DNA from: Paraclostridium tenue
GTDB taxonomy: Bacteria; Bacillota; Clostridia; Peptostreptococcales; Peptostreptococcaceae
Assembly: GCF_039521565.1 (NCBI RefSeq)
Contig: NZ_BAAACP010000001.1
Location: forward strand, 124,001 to 188,000
Reading direction: 5' to 3'
Length of the DNA stretch: 64,000 nt
Positions 49,266 to 58,875 of the stretch are shown piece after piece. The notes under the pieces are model-generated. The model saw only the letters and a program-made list of their open reading frames with translations, made no database searches and was not told the DNA's origin. The translations under genes were made by a program, and so were the position numbers. Each line of letters starts with the position of its first letter. The first letter of the stretch is position 1.

Positions 49266-49967
49266 ATGAAAATAAAATCAAGTATATTAAGCAATATATC
49301 TAATTTCGAAGATATAATAAAATATAAATTCAAAAATAAAGAATATATATTAGAAGCTTTAACACATAGTTCATACTCTAATGAAAATAAAGCATACTCG
49401 TTTAATGAGAGATTAGAATTTTTAGGTGATTCTGTATTAGGAATAGTAATAAGTGATTACTTATTTAAAAATGAGACAAAACTCCCAGAAGGTGAGTTAA
49501 CAAAATTAAGAGCCAATATAGTTTGTGAAGAGTCTTTAAGTGATGTAGCTAAGGAGATAAAACTTGGTAGACATATTCTTTTAGGTAGAGGAGAAGAAGC
49601 CACAGGGGGAAGAGAACGTTCATCTATATTAGCAGATGCTTTTGAAGCTGTTATAGCAGCTATATACTTAGATGGTGGAATAGAAGAAGCTAAAGTATTT
49701 GTTTTGGACCATATGAAAGAAATAATACAAGACTCTATAAAAGGAAGAATCTTCAGAGACTATAAGACTCATTTACAAGAAGTTGTACAAAGCCAGGGAG
49801 AAAGCAATATAACTTATAATTTAGTTGAAGAAATTGGACCAGACCATAATAAAAGATTTGTAATGCAAGTTAAGTTAAATGATGAAGTATTAGGACGTGG
49901 AGAAGGAAAGAGTAAGAAAGAAGCAGAACAATCAGCTGCAAAACAAGCATTAAGAAGGATGATGTAA
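49266..49967 (+). CDS. rnc: Ribonuclease III
   Basis: RNase III cuts double-stranded RNA, including rRNA precursors. The 233 residues have the catalytic domain with the signature NERLEFLGDSVLGIV (about 47-61) and the second acidic site ADAFEAVIAAIYLDGG, then a double-stranded RNA-binding domain (about 158-231) ending GKSKKEAEQSAAKQAL. CTGGAGGTAG precedes the ATG. It begins the rnc-radical SAM-smc-ftsY run. Confidence 0.96.
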   Translation: MKIKSSILSNISNFEDIIKYKFKNKEYILEALTHSSYSNENKAYSFNERLEFLGDSVLGIVISDYLFKNETKLPEGELTKLRANIVCEESLSDVAKEIKLGRHILLGRGEEATGGRERSSILADAFEAVIAAIYLDGGIEEAKVFVLDHMKEIIQDSIKGRIFRDYKTHLQEVVQSQGESNITYNLVEEIGPDHNKRFVMQVKLNDEVLGRGEGKSKKEAEQSAAKQALRRMM

Positions 49968-49968
49968 T

Positions 49969-51039
49969 ATGAAAAAAAGAATAATACCTATATTTGTTCC
50001 ACATAGAGGTTGTCCACATGATTGTATATTTTGTAATCAAAAAAAGATAACTGGAGTAAGTACAGATATTACTAGCGATGATGTTAGAAGAATAATTGAA
50101 GAATATTTAACTACTATAGACAAAGATGCAAGTATTGAAATAGCATTTTTTGGAGGTAGTTTTACAGCTATAGATATGGATATACAAAGAAATTTACTTT
50201 CTGTAGCGAAAGAATATGTAGACAAAAATATAGTAAGTGATATAAGAATGTCTACAAGACCAGATTGTATAAATGATGAAATATTAACTATGTTAAAAGA
50301 ATATAAAGTTAGTATAATAGAACTTGGAGTACAATCATTAGATGATAGAGTTTTAATTGATAGTGTAAGAGGTCATAGTGATAAAGATGTATTTGAAAGT
50401 GCTAATCTTATAAAAAAATATGGAATAAAACTAGGGCTTCAAATGATGATAGGACTTCCATCTGATACTGAAGAAAAATGTATATATACAGCTAAAGAAT
50501 TTATAAAATTAAATCCAGATTGTGTAAGGGTGTACCCTACATTAGTAGTTAAAGAGACAGGACTTGAAAAATTATTAGAAGAAAATAAATATATACCATT
50601 TACATTAAATGAAAGTATAGAAATTGTCAAAAAAGTATTAGTACTGTTTTATACAAATAACATAAATGTTATAAGAGTTGGATTACAAGCTACAGAAGAT
50701 ATAGCTATAGGTAAAGAAGTATTGGCTGGTCCATACCATCCAGCATATAGAGAGTTAGTTGAAAGTAAAATGTATGGAGATTATATTGAATATTTAATAA
50801 ATAAATATGAGGCTAAAGAAAATATTAAAGTGTTAGTTAATAAGAAAAATGTATCTAGAATATTAGGCAATAAAAAATCTAATGTTAAAGAATTAAAAGA
50901 AAAATACGGAATTTTATTAAAAACTAAGGAAGATGATTTGGATATAGATAAATTAGGTTTTATTATAGATGATAAAAAACTCATAGAGATTAATATTAAT
51001 GAGATATATAGTGTTTTAAAACAAATATATAACCTTTAG
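49969..51039 (+). CDS. Elp3-like radical SAM protein
   Basis: A 356-residue radical SAM enzyme with the CxxxCxxC cluster motif in RGCPHDCIFCNQ (about 13-24), GGSFTAI, and the ELGVQSLDD and GLQMMIGLPSDT motifs seen in the Elp3/HemN-like group. It lacks the GNAT acetyltransferase domain of Elp3 itself. It lies between rnc and smc, as in C. difficile. A tRNA modification role is possible by family but is not shown. The C-terminal 70 residues are lysine-rich and poorly conserved. It starts 1 nt after rnc. Confidence 0.85.
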   Translation: MKKRIIPIFVPHRGCPHDCIFCNQKKITGVSTDITSDDVRRIIEEYLTTIDKDASIEIAFFGGSFTAIDMDIQRNLLSVAKEYVDKNIVSDIRMSTRPDCINDEILTMLKEYKVSIIELGVQSLDDRVLIDSVRGHSDKDVFESANLIKKYGIKLGLQMMIGLPSDTEEKCIYTAKEFIKLNPDCVRVYPTLVVKETGLEKLLEENKYIPFTLNESIEIVKKVLVLFYTNNINVIRVGLQATEDIAIGKEVLAGPYHPAYRELVESKMYGDYIEYLINKYEAKENIKVLVNKKNVSRILGNKKSNVKELKEKYGILLKTKEDDLDIDKLGFIIDDKKLIEININEIYSVLKQIYNL

Positions 51040-51066
51040 TTTTATTATTGAAGGGAGAGACAGATA

Positions 51067-54000
51067 TTGTATTTAAAAAGATTAGAACTTAAAGGATTTA
51101 AATCTTTTCCGGCTAAAACGGATGTACTTTTTAATGAAGGTATAACTGCTATAGTTGGACCAAATGGAAGTGGTAAAAGTAATATATCAGATGCTGTAAG
51201 ATGGGTATTAGGAGAACAAAGTATAAAAAGTTTAAGAGGGGATAAATTAGAAGATGTAGTTTTTGCAGGAACAGATACTAAAAAAGCTATGAATTATTGT
51301 GAAGTTGCATTAACTATAGATAACAGTGATAAAAAGTTAGACTTAGAATATAGTGAAATAACTATAAAAAGAAGAGCTTATAGAAGTGGAGAAAGTGAAT
51401 TTTTCTTAAATAATAAATCATGTAGATTAAAAGATATAAAAGAACTTTTACTTGATACAGGAATAGGTAAAGATGGATATTCTATAATAGAACAAGGTAA
51501 AGTAGATGAAATACTTAGCAATAATCCTGTAAATAGAAGAAAAGTGTTCGATGAAGCTTGTGGAATTTCTAAATATAGATATAAAAAACAAGAAGCAGAG
51601 AGAAATTTGAAAAATACAAAAGAAAACCTAAATAGAATTGAAGATATATATATTGAAATAGAAAATCAACTAAAACCTTTAGAGGTTCAGCAAAAAAAAG
51701 CTATTAAATATTTAGAAATAAAAGAAAAATTAAAAACTCTTGAAGTTAATAGTTATATAAAGGAAATAGAAGATGTAGACAATCAAGTTAATGAGTCGAT
51801 AAATCATAATAATTTATTATTAAACCAAATTAAAGATGTTAAAATTAAAAAAGATAAATTAGAAAACTCATTAACTAAATCTAATGAAGAAATTGTAGAT
51901 ATAGATGATAAGATAAATAAGACTGTTGAATATATAAACACAATAAATGGAGTAATAAATAAAAAATATTCAGAATTAAGTGTTCTTAATGAAAAGATAA
52001 AAAATTGTAATAATGATATATTAAGAAATGATAATGAAATAACTACTATAAATGAGAAATTAAATAACAATAAGATAGAATTAAGTAATTTAAATCAAAA
52101 TAAAGACGATGTTTTTAATAATTTAAATGATATAAAAAATCAAATAAATGATATAGAATTACAAAATAAAAATAAAAAAGATAATATAAGCAGTTTAATT
52201 CAAGAAGTTGAAAACTTAAAAGATGAAATAATAAGTTTATTAGATTCTAAACAAAACAGTGCAAATAAATTATCTACTTTAAATGCAAATATAGAAAATA
52301 TTGAAAAAAGAACTGAGACTATAAATACAGAAATAAATTACATAGAAAAAAATATATGTAGTAAAAATGAAGAAATATTAAATTATAATAAAGTTAAAGA
52401 AGAGTTTTTAAACTTAATAGAAAAATTAAGACAAGATTGTAGTGAAGTTGATAAAAATATAAGCTCTTTAAAAGAAGGGTATAAGAAAGTTGAAAGAGAT
52501 ATTCAACACTCTAAGTTAAAGTTAAATGAATATAATTCTAAGTTAAATATATATATAGATATGGAAAAGCACTATGAAGGATTTAATAAAGGTGTAAAAG
52601 AAATTTTAAAAAATAAAAATTTAGATGGTATATATGGAGCACTAGGACAAGTTATATCATCTTCTAAAGAATATGAAAAAGCATTAGAAGCATCACTAGG
52701 TAGTTATATGCAAAATATAATAACTAAAGATGAGAACAGCGCAAAATTAGCTATAAATTATTTAAAGAAAAATAACTTAGGAAGAGTTACATTTTTACCT
52801 TTAAATATAATTAAATCTAATAAGATAGATAAAAACTCAATAAAAAGTACTACAAAATACATAGGAATAGCTAGTGAGTTAGTCAATTTTGATAATAAAT
52901 ATAAAAATATAATAGAAAATATATTAGGTCGAACTATAGTTATAAGTAATATGGATGAAGCTATAAAATTTGCTAGGGAAACTAATCACAGATATAAAGT
53001 TGTGACATTAGATGGAGAAATACTAAATCCAGGAGGAGCTTTAACTGGAGGAACAATAAGGACTAATGGGAATATACTTTCAAGAAAAAGACTTATTGAA
53101 GAATTTAAAGAAAAAATCGTAACAGAGAAAAAATCTTTAGATTTATTCGATGAAAATAAATTAAAACTAAGTAATGATATTAATTTAGAGTCAGAAAAAA
53201 TAGAAAACATAAAGTTAGAGTTAAGCGAAAATGATAAAAAACTAGTATTTATAAATACTAGTATAAAAAATTCAAATGATGAATTAAAAAACTTAGAAGA
53301 TAATTTATCAAAATTACAAAATGAAAAGAAAGGTCTATCAGAGAATTTAGAGTATATTTTAACAAAAACAAATTCTTTAAAAGATGAGATAAGTGATATA
53401 GATAAAAAGCATATATTTAATAAAGGTGAGATTGATAAATTAAATTTAAAACTTAAAGAATTTAATGATATATATGAAGTTGATAAAAATAAATTTGATG
53501 GTTTAAATATAGAATATACTAAATTAAATCAAATTTATGAAAGTATACTAAAAGATATAGAAAGAATTGATAAAGAAAACAAATATCAATTAAGTGTATT
53601 GGAATCAGCAAAGATACAACTTAAAAACAATAAAGAGAGTAAGATTAAGTTACAAGAACAAATAAAGATAGAAACATCTGAAAAAGAAAATTTAGAAAAT
53701 CAAATTATAGATGAAAATAAAAAGTTAAATTTACAAAAAGAGCAAAAAGAATCTATAAAGAAAAATAGAGACAACTTATCTATAGAATTGAAAAATATAG
53801 ATAGACAGTTTATGAAAATCCAAGAAAGCTTATTTAAAGTAGAAAATAAGATAGAAAGATTAAAAACATCTCAAGAAAATTATATAGAGAAGTTAATAGA
53901 AGAATATGAGATAACTCTTGAGGAAGCAATTAAATTAAAGGATGAATCTATAGTTATAGATAAAAAAGAATTAGAATCTTTAAAAAGAGATATGAAAAAT

Positions 54001-54624
54001 CTAGGAAATGTAAATCTTGATTCTATAAAAGAGTATGAAGAAATAAAAGAAAGATATGACTTTTATAGTGAGCAAAAGAAAGATCTAGAAGAATCTATAG
54101 ATGTAATATATAAACTTATAAGAGAACTTGAAGATAATATGAAAAAAGAATTTAAGGAAAAATTCACATTAATAAATGAGAATTTTAAGTTTGTATATAA
54201 AAAGTTATTTGGTGGAGGTAATGGTGAACTTAAAATAGTAGATAAAGAAAGTATACTAGAAAGTGATATAGAAATAGTTGCACAACCACCAGGAAAGAAA
54301 ATGAAAAATCTAAATCTTTTATCAGGAGGAGAAAAAGCACTTACAGCAATAAGTATATTATTTGCAATACTTTTAGCTAAACCAACTCCATTTTGTATAC
54401 TAGATGAGATAGAAGCTCCATTAGATGATGCTAATATATATCGATTTGGAGAATTTTTAAAAGAATTATCTAAGGACACACAATTTATATCAATAACACA
54501 TAGAAGAGGAACTATGGAGGTTGCAGATTATATATATGGAGTTACAATGCAAGAAAAAGCAATATCCAAAGTTATAAGTCTTCAATTAAAAGAAGCTAAA
54601 GAATTAACAAAAGATATAGTATAA
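51067..54624 (+). CDS. smc: Chromosome partition protein SMC
   Basis: SMC forms the bacterial condensin with ScpA and ScpB. The 1185 residues show Walker A GPNGSGKSN (about 32-40), two long coiled coils (about 170-500 and 670-1010), a hinge (about 505-660) with GGALTGGTIR, the signature LLSGGEKALTAI and Walker B FCILDEIEAPLDDANI. The start is TTG 51067, 7 nt after GAAGGGAGAG; the first residues LYLKRLELKGFKSF are the conserved N-terminus. Neighbours rnc and ftsY match the Firmicute order. Confidence 0.97.
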   Translation: MYLKRLELKGFKSFPAKTDVLFNEGITAIVGPNGSGKSNISDAVRWVLGEQSIKSLRGDKLEDVVFAGTDTKKAMNYCEVALTIDNSDKKLDLEYSEITIKRRAYRSGESEFFLNNKSCRLKDIKELLLDTGIGKDGYSIIEQGKVDEILSNNPVNRRKVFDEACGISKYRYKKQEAERNLKNTKENLNRIEDIYIEIENQLKPLEVQQKKAIKYLEIKEKLKTLEVNSYIKEIEDVDNQVNESINHNNLLLNQIKDVKIKKDKLENSLTKSNEEIVDIDDKINKTVEYINTINGVINKKYSELSVLNEKIKNCNNDILRNDNEITTINEKLNNNKIELSNLNQNKDDVFNNLNDIKNQINDIELQNKNKKDNISSLIQEVENLKDEIISLLDSKQNSANKLSTLNANIENIEKRTETINTEINYIEKNICSKNEEILNYNKVKEEFLNLIEKLRQDCSEVDKNISSLKEGYKKVERDIQHSKLKLNEYNSKLNIYIDMEKHYEGFNKGVKEILKNKNLDGIYGALGQVISSSKEYEKALEASLGSYMQNIITKDENSAKLAINYLKKNNLGRVTFLPLNIIKSNKIDKNSIKSTTKYIGIASELVNFDNKYKNIIENILGRTIVISNMDEAIKFARETNHRYKVVTLDGEILNPGGALTGGTIRTNGNILSRKRLIEEFKEKIVTEKKSLDLFDENKLKLSNDINLESEKIENIKLELSENDKKLVFINTSIKNSNDELKNLEDNLSKLQNEKKGLSENLEYILTKTNSLKDEISDIDKKHIFNKGEIDKLNLKLKEFNDIYEVDKNKFDGLNIEYTKLNQIYESILKDIERIDKENKYQLSVLESAKIQLKNNKESKIKLQEQIKIETSEKENLENQIIDENKKLNLQKEQKESIKKNRDNLSIELKNIDRQFMKIQESLFKVENKIERLKTSQENYIEKLIEEYEITLEEAIKLKDESIVIDKKELESLKRDMKNLGNVNLDSIKEYEEIKERYDFYSEQKKDLEESIDVIYKLIRELEDNMKKEFKEKFTLINENFKFVYKKLFGGGNGELKIVDKESILESDIEIVAQPPGKKMKNLNLLSGGEKALTAISILFAILLAKPTPFCILDEIEAPLDDANIYRFGEFLKELSKDTQFISITHRRGTMEVADYIYGVTMQEKAISKVISLQLKEAKELTKDIV

Positions 54625-54635
54625 GGAGGAAAGCT

Positions 54636-55877
54636 ATGTTTAAAAAGCTATTTAAATTTAACAAGAAAAAAGAGGAAGAAAACATAGTTGAAGAAAATAA
54701 AAAATCTGAAGAAGTAGTAGAACTTGAAGATGATAATAAAGAAAATATAAGTGAAGTTGTAGAAAATGAAGTAGCACCTGAAGAAGAAAAAATTAGTGAA
54801 GCTTCAGAATTTAATGTAGAATCTGTAGAAATTAAGGAAGAAACTATAGAAGTTGAAAAAAATGTTGATGAGATAGAAAATAAAGAAAATAATTCTTTAG
54901 AAGAAGAAGAAGAAGAAGAAGAAGAAGAAGAAGAAGAAGAAGAAGAAGAAGAAGAAGAAGAAAGTGGTGGATTGTTTGCTAGATTAAAACAAGGTTTAAC
55001 AAAGGCAAAACAAGGAATAACTGACAAAATTGATGCTGTTTTAAATTCATATACAACTATAGATGAAGATCTTTTAGAAGAACTTGAAGAAATACTAATT
55101 ACAGCAGACGTTGGTGTAAACACAACTATGGAAATGATAGATAGATTAAGAGATGCTATAAAATCTAAAGGTATAACAGATCCACTAGCTGTTAGAGATG
55201 AATTAAAAACTATAATTTCTGATATGTTAGGTGAGGAAGATTCAAAGTTAGATATGGAAAAAGGGCCAAATATAATCTTAATGGTAGGAGTAAATGGAGT
55301 TGGAAAAACTACTACTATAGGTAAATTAGCTAATAGATATACTAAACAAGGTAAAAAAGTAGTATTAGCAGCAGGAGATACATTTAGAGCAGCAGCTATA
55401 GAGCAATTAGAAGTATGGGCTAATAGAAGTAATGTTGATATAATAAAACATCAAGAGGGAGCTGACCCTGGAGCTGTAATATTTGATGCTGTCAAAGCAG
55501 CTAAAGCTAGAAAAGCAGATATATTAATATGTGATACAGCTGGAAGACTTCATAATAAAACTAACTTAATGAATGAACTAGGAAAAGTATTTAAAATAGT
55601 AGACAGAGAATATCCAGAAGCTAAAAAGGAAGTTTTATTAGTTGTGGACGCTACTACTGGACAAAATGCAGTTTCTCAAGCTAAAACATTTAAAGAAGTT
55701 GCAGATATTACTGGTATAGTTTTAACTAAGTTAGATGGTACTGCAAAAGGTGGAGTAGTTTTAGCTGTTAAATCAGAAGTTGATGTTCCTGTAAAACTTA
55801 TAGGTGTTGGAGAACAAGTACAAGACTTACAAGATTTTGATTCAAAAGCATTTATAGATGCATTATTTGGGAACTAA
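54636..55877 (+). CDS. ftsY: Signal recognition particle receptor FtsY with long poly-Glu tract
   Basis: FtsY docks SRP-ribosome complexes at the membrane. The 413 residues have a short basic N-terminus, a highly acidic A region (about 15-110) that includes 21 consecutive Glu residues (89-109), the N domain, and the GTPase G domain with GVNGVGKTTTIGKLA, DTFRAAA, DTAGR and TKLDGTAKGG. The acidic A region is variable in the family, but the pure GAA-codon run is notable. AGGAGG precedes the ATG, 11 nt after smc. Confidence 0.96.
   Translation: MFKKLFKFNKKKEEENIVEENKKSEEVVELEDDNKENISEVVENEVAPEEEKISEASEFNVESVEIKEETIEVEKNVDEIENKENNSLEEEEEEEEEEEEEEEEEEEEESGGLFARLKQGLTKAKQGITDKIDAVLNSYTTIDEDLLEELEEILITADVGVNTTMEMIDRLRDAIKSKGITDPLAVRDELKTIISDMLGEEDSKLDMEKGPNIILMVGVNGVGKTTTIGKLANRYTKQGKKVVLAAGDTFRAAAIEQLEVWANRSNVDIIKHQEGADPGAVIFDAVKAAKARKADILICDTAGRLHNKTNLMNELGKVFKIVDREYPEAKKEVLLVVDATTGQNAVSQAKTFKEVADITGIVLTKLDGTAKGGVVLAVKSEVDVPVKLIGVGEQVQDLQDFDSKAFIDALFGN
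54900..54962 (+). repeat. (GAA)21 trinucleotide repeat in ftsY
   Basis: Twenty-one perfect GAA codons in a row encode Glu89-Glu109 of FtsY. No GAG interrupts the run, although the flanking acidic region mixes other residues. Uninterrupted tracts of this kind change length easily by slippage; changes by whole units keep the frame. Confidence 0.98.
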
Positions 55878-55897
55878 TTAGCTTTTTAAAATAACTG

Positions 55898-55926
55898 TTG
55901 ACAACTTTATTAGTATGATATAAAAT
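55898..55926 (+). promoter_or_regulatory. Sigma-A promoter of the ylxM-ffh operon
   Basis: TTGACA (55898-55903), 17 nt, TAAAAT (55921-55926). The -35 is perfect and the -10 has one change. The start would be near 55932, at the edge of the palindrome 55933-55954. Confidence 0.8.
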
Positions 55927-55932
55927 ACAATG

Positions 55933-55954
55933 TGTAAAGGAAATCACCTTTACA
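55933..55954 (+). promoter_or_regulatory. Palindrome at the start of the ylxM-ffh transcript
   Basis: TGTAAAGG and CCTTTACA are perfect 8-bp inverted copies with 6 nt between. The element begins at the expected +1. It could be an operator or a 5' end hairpin protecting the mRNA. It does not cover the ylxM ribosome site. Confidence 0.6.
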
Positions 55955-55978
55955 GTATAGTAAGTGGGAAGTGTAATA

Positions 55979-56347
55979 ATGAATCTAGAAAAATTAGTAG
56001 AGATTGGGTTATTGTTTGAACAATACAAAATGCTTCTAACTGATAAACAAAGAGAAATTGTATCCCTTTATTATAATGAAGATTATTCTCTTGGAGAAAT
56101 CAGTGAAAATTTAAGTGTATCTAGACAAGGAGTTTATGATACATTAAAGCGTTCAGAAAAAATATTAAAAGATTATGAAGCCAAATTAGGTTTAGTAAAA
56201 AAGTCAAAAGAGCGTGAAAAGTTTACACAAGACATATATAATAAAGTTGTTGACATTAAACAAGATTTATTGCAAAATAGAGATTGTGCTAATTTAATCC
56301 CTAAGTTAGAAAATTTAGAAGATGTATGTAGGGAGATGTTAAAATGA
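55979..56347 (+). CDS. ylxM: YlxM-family SRP-associated helix-turn-helix protein
   Basis: The 122-residue protein starts MNLEKLVEIGLLFEQYKMLL and has a helix-turn-helix of sigma region 4 type (LTDKQREIVSLYYNEDYSLG, SVSRQGVYDTLKR). YlxM proteins precede ffh in Firmicutes and are reported to stimulate SRP GTPase function in streptococci. The start is ATG 55979, behind AAGTGGGAAGTG; a GTG at 55964 in frame lies within the upstream ribosome site. It overlaps ffh by 4 nt (ATGA). Confidence 0.9.
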   Translation: MNLEKLVEIGLLFEQYKMLLTDKQREIVSLYYNEDYSLGEISENLSVSRQGVYDTLKRSEKILKDYEAKLGLVKKSKEREKFTQDIYNKVVDIKQDLLQNRDCANLIPKLENLEDVCREMLK

Positions 56348-57696
56348 TATTTGAAGGATTAGCAGATAAACTACAGGGAGCTTTAGATAAATTAAAGTCT
56401 AAAGGAAAGCTTACTGAAAAAGATGTTAAAGATGCTATGAGAGAAGTTAAATTAGCTTTATTAGAAGCTGATGTTAACTTTAAGGTAGTTAAAGATTTTG
56501 TAAAGAAAGTTCAAGAAAGAGCTGTAGGTCAAGAGGTAATGGAAAGCTTGACACCAGCACAACATGTTATAAAAATAGTTAATGAAGAACTTACAAGTTT
56601 AATGGGTGATGTTCAAAGTAAAATAATGATATCACCAAAACCACCAACAGTTATAATGATGGTAGGATTACAAGGTGCAGGTAAAACAACTACATCTGGT
56701 AAACTTGGAGGATACTTTAAAAAGCAAGGTAAAAAGCCTTTATTAGTGGCTTGTGATATATATAGACCTGCAGCAATAAAGCAATTACAAGTTGTAGGAG
56801 AAAAATTAGATATACCAGTATTTAGTATGGGTGATAAAGAAAGCCCGGTAAATATTGCTAAAGCTGGATATAATCATGCATTAAAAAATAATCACGATTT
56901 AGTTATAATAGATACAGCTGGTAGACTTCATATAGATGAAACATTAATGGATGAATTAAAAAATATTAAGTCAGAAATTAAACCTCATGAGATACTATTA
57001 GTTGTTGACTCTATGACAGGGCAAGATGCAGTAAATGTTGCTGAGAGTTTTAATGATGCACTTGGAGTAGATGGTGTTATTTTAACTAAACTTGATGGTG
57101 ACACTAGAGGTGGAGCAGCACTTTCAATAAGAGCTGTAACACAAAAACCTATAAAATTCATAGGTATGGGAGAAAAGCTAGATGACTTAGAGCCTTTCCA
57201 TCCAGATAGAATGGCGTCTAGAATATTAGGTATGGGTGATATACTAAGCTTAATAGAAAAGGCTCAAGAAAATATAGATTTAGAAAAAGCTAAGGAATTA
57301 GAAAATAAAATCAAAAAGCAAGAACTTGATTTTGAAGATTTCTTAGAACAAATGGAACAAATTCAAAAGATGGGTCCTCTTAATAAGGTTTTAGAAATGA
57401 TACCAGGAATGGGACAAGTAAAAGACCAACTTGGGGACATAGATATGAATAATAAAGAAATTGTTAGGACTAAGGCAATAGTACAGTCTATGACAATAGA
57501 AGAAAGAAGAAATCCTAGTATATTAAATGCTTCTAGAAAGAAAAGAATAGCAAGAGGTAGTGGTACTAGTGTTCAAGATGTAAACAGACTTATAAAGCAA
57601 TTTGGTGAAATGAAAAAGATGATGAAGATGTTTACAGGAACTCAAAAAAGCATGAAGAAAAGGGGAGGCTTTGCCGGTTTACCTTTCTTTAAATAA
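56344..57696 (+). CDS. ffh: Signal recognition particle protein Ffh
   Basis: Ffh binds signal peptides and the SRP RNA and pairs with FtsY. The 450 residues have the N domain (about 1-85), the GTPase domain with GLQGAGKTTTSGKLG (about 106-120), DTAGR and TKLDGDTRGG, and a methionine-rich M domain (about 300-450) with the RNA-binding RKKRIARGSGTSVQDVN. It overlaps ylxM and is followed 38 nt later by rpsP. The SRP RNA gene is not in the window. Confidence 0.97.
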   Translation: MIFEGLADKLQGALDKLKSKGKLTEKDVKDAMREVKLALLEADVNFKVVKDFVKKVQERAVGQEVMESLTPAQHVIKIVNEELTSLMGDVQSKIMISPKPPTVIMMVGLQGAGKTTTSGKLGGYFKKQGKKPLLVACDIYRPAAIKQLQVVGEKLDIPVFSMGDKESPVNIAKAGYNHALKNNHDLVIIDTAGRLHIDETLMDELKNIKSEIKPHEILLVVDSMTGQDAVNVAESFNDALGVDGVILTKLDGDTRGGAALSIRAVTQKPIKFIGMGEKLDDLEPFHPDRMASRILGMGDILSLIEKAQENIDLEKAKELENKIKKQELDFEDFLEQMEQIQKMGPLNKVLEMIPGMGQVKDQLGDIDMNNKEIVRTKAIVQSMTIEERRNPSILNASRKKRIARGSGTSVQDVNRLIKQFGEMKKMMKMFTGTQKSMKKRGGFAGLPFFK

Positions 57697-57734
57697 TAGA
57701 AAACAAAAAGATAAATTTTTTCGGAGGTGTCGAT

Positions 57735-58007
57735 ATGGCAGTTAAAATAAGATTAAAAAGAATGGGATCTAACAAAAAACCTTTCTACAGAATAGTAGTA
57801 GCAGATTCAAGATCTCCAAGAGATGGAAAGTTCATAGAAGAAATAGGATTCTACAACCCAGTTTCTCAACCAAAGCAAGTTAAAATAAACGATGAGAAAG
57901 CTGTTAAATGGTTAGGATGTGGAGCTCAACCAACTGATACAGTTAAAACTTTATTAGTTAACAACGGAGTAATGGAAAAGTTCGAAGCTTCTAAGCAAGC
58001 TAAGTAA
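57735..58007 (+). CDS. rpsP: 30S ribosomal protein S16
   Basis: The 90-residue protein begins MAVKIRLKRMGSNKKPFYRI, the family signature, followed by VADSRSPRDGKFIEEIG. S16 supports 30S assembly. It lies between ffh and khpA, the normal Firmicute order leading to rimM-trmD-rplS. CGGAGGTGTCG precedes the ATG. Codon use is more restricted and less AT-biased than its neighbours, as expected for highly expressed genes. Confidence 0.97.
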   Translation: MAVKIRLKRMGSNKKPFYRIVVADSRSPRDGKFIEEIGFYNPVSQPKQVKINDEKAVKWLGCGAQPTDTVKTLLVNNGVMEKFEASKQAK

Positions 58008-58028
58008 TTTTTATAGGAGCGAATTGAT

Positions 58029-58256
58029 ATGAAAGAGCTAGTACTAGATATAGCAAAAGCTCTTGTCGATAATCCAGAGGCAGTTGAAGTAGAGGAAACT
58101 TTTAATGGAGATGAAACAATTCTAAAATTAAAAGTTGCTCAAGATGACATGGGTAAGGTTATCGGTAAGCAGGGTAGAATAGCTAAAGCTATAAGAACTG
58201 TTATAAAATCTGCTTCAAATAGAGGCCATAAAAAGGTTACTCTTGAAATAATATAA
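58029..58256 (+). CDS. khpA: KH-domain RNA-binding protein KhpA
   Basis: A 75-residue single KH type II domain protein with the GKVIGKQGRIAKAIRTVIKS loop. KhpA, usually with KhpB, binds many RNAs and influences cell elongation and division in Gram-positives. It follows rpsP by 21 nt and is itself followed by a terminator before rimM. KhpB is not in the window. Confidence 0.93.
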   Translation: MKELVLDIAKALVDNPEAVEVEETFNGDETILKLKVAQDDMGKVIGKQGRIAKAIRTVIKSASNRGHKKVTLEII

Positions 58257-58286
58257 AGGATTAGGTATTAACCTAATCCTTTTTGT
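58255..58286 (+). terminator. Terminator between khpA and rimM
   Basis: AGGATTAGGT and ACCTAATCCT form a perfect 10-bp stem with a 4-nt loop, flanked by AAA and TTTTT. Confidence 0.93.
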
Positions 58287-58344
58287 ATATACTTTGTATA
58301 TATTACACAAAGATAAAGCATAATTTTTTGAAGAAGGTGAGATT

Positions 58345-58860
58345 ATGGAAAATAAATTAACTCATTTTAAAATAGGACAAATCGTAAAGACACAAGGATT
58401 AAAAGGTGAAGTAAGAGTTTACTCTACGACTGATGATATATATAGATTTGATGACTTAAATACTTTTTATATAGGAAAAGACTTTAATACTGAATATAAA
58501 GTTGAAAGGGTTAGATATAAAGGTAATCTAGTTATAATGAAAATAAAAGGTATTGATACAGTTGAAATGGCTGAAAAATTAAGAGGTAAAAACGTATACG
58601 TATCAAGAGAAGAATCTAGAGATCTTGAAGAAGATGAATTCTTTATAGCTGATATGATAGGAATTAAAGTATATACAGTAAATGATGAATATGTAGGTAC
58701 ACTAGATGATGTATTACAATACTCAGCAAATGATGTATATGTTATAAAAGGTGAAGATGATAAAGAATATCTTATACCAGCAGTCATGAAATTTGTACCT
58801 GAAATAGATATAGAAGAAGGAAAAATGATAATAGACCCAATAAAGGGAATGTTAGAATAA
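58345..58860 (+). CDS. rimM: Ribosome maturation factor RimM
   Basis: RimM assists assembly of the 30S head around S19. The 171 residues show GQIVKTQGLKGEVRVYS at the N-terminus and the PRC-barrel C-terminal domain with YLIPAVMKFVPEIDIEEG. AGAAGGTGAG precedes the ATG. trmD follows 15 nt later, a near-universal pairing. Confidence 0.96.
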   Translation: MENKLTHFKIGQIVKTQGLKGEVRVYSTTDDIYRFDDLNTFYIGKDFNTEYKVERVRYKGNLVIMKIKGIDTVEMAEKLRGKNVYVSREESRDLEEDEFFIADMIGIKVYTVNDEYVGTLDDVLQYSANDVYVIKGEDDKEYLIPAVMKFVPEIDIEEGKMIIDPIKGMLE

Positions 58861-58875
58861 ATTTAAGGTGATATT

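Noticed and set aside
54596..55123. Long serine-rich open frame on the minus strand opposite ftsY
   Set aside because: It is the reverse reading of the GAA repeat and acidic region (TTC/TCT codons), has no ribosome site and no family likeness.
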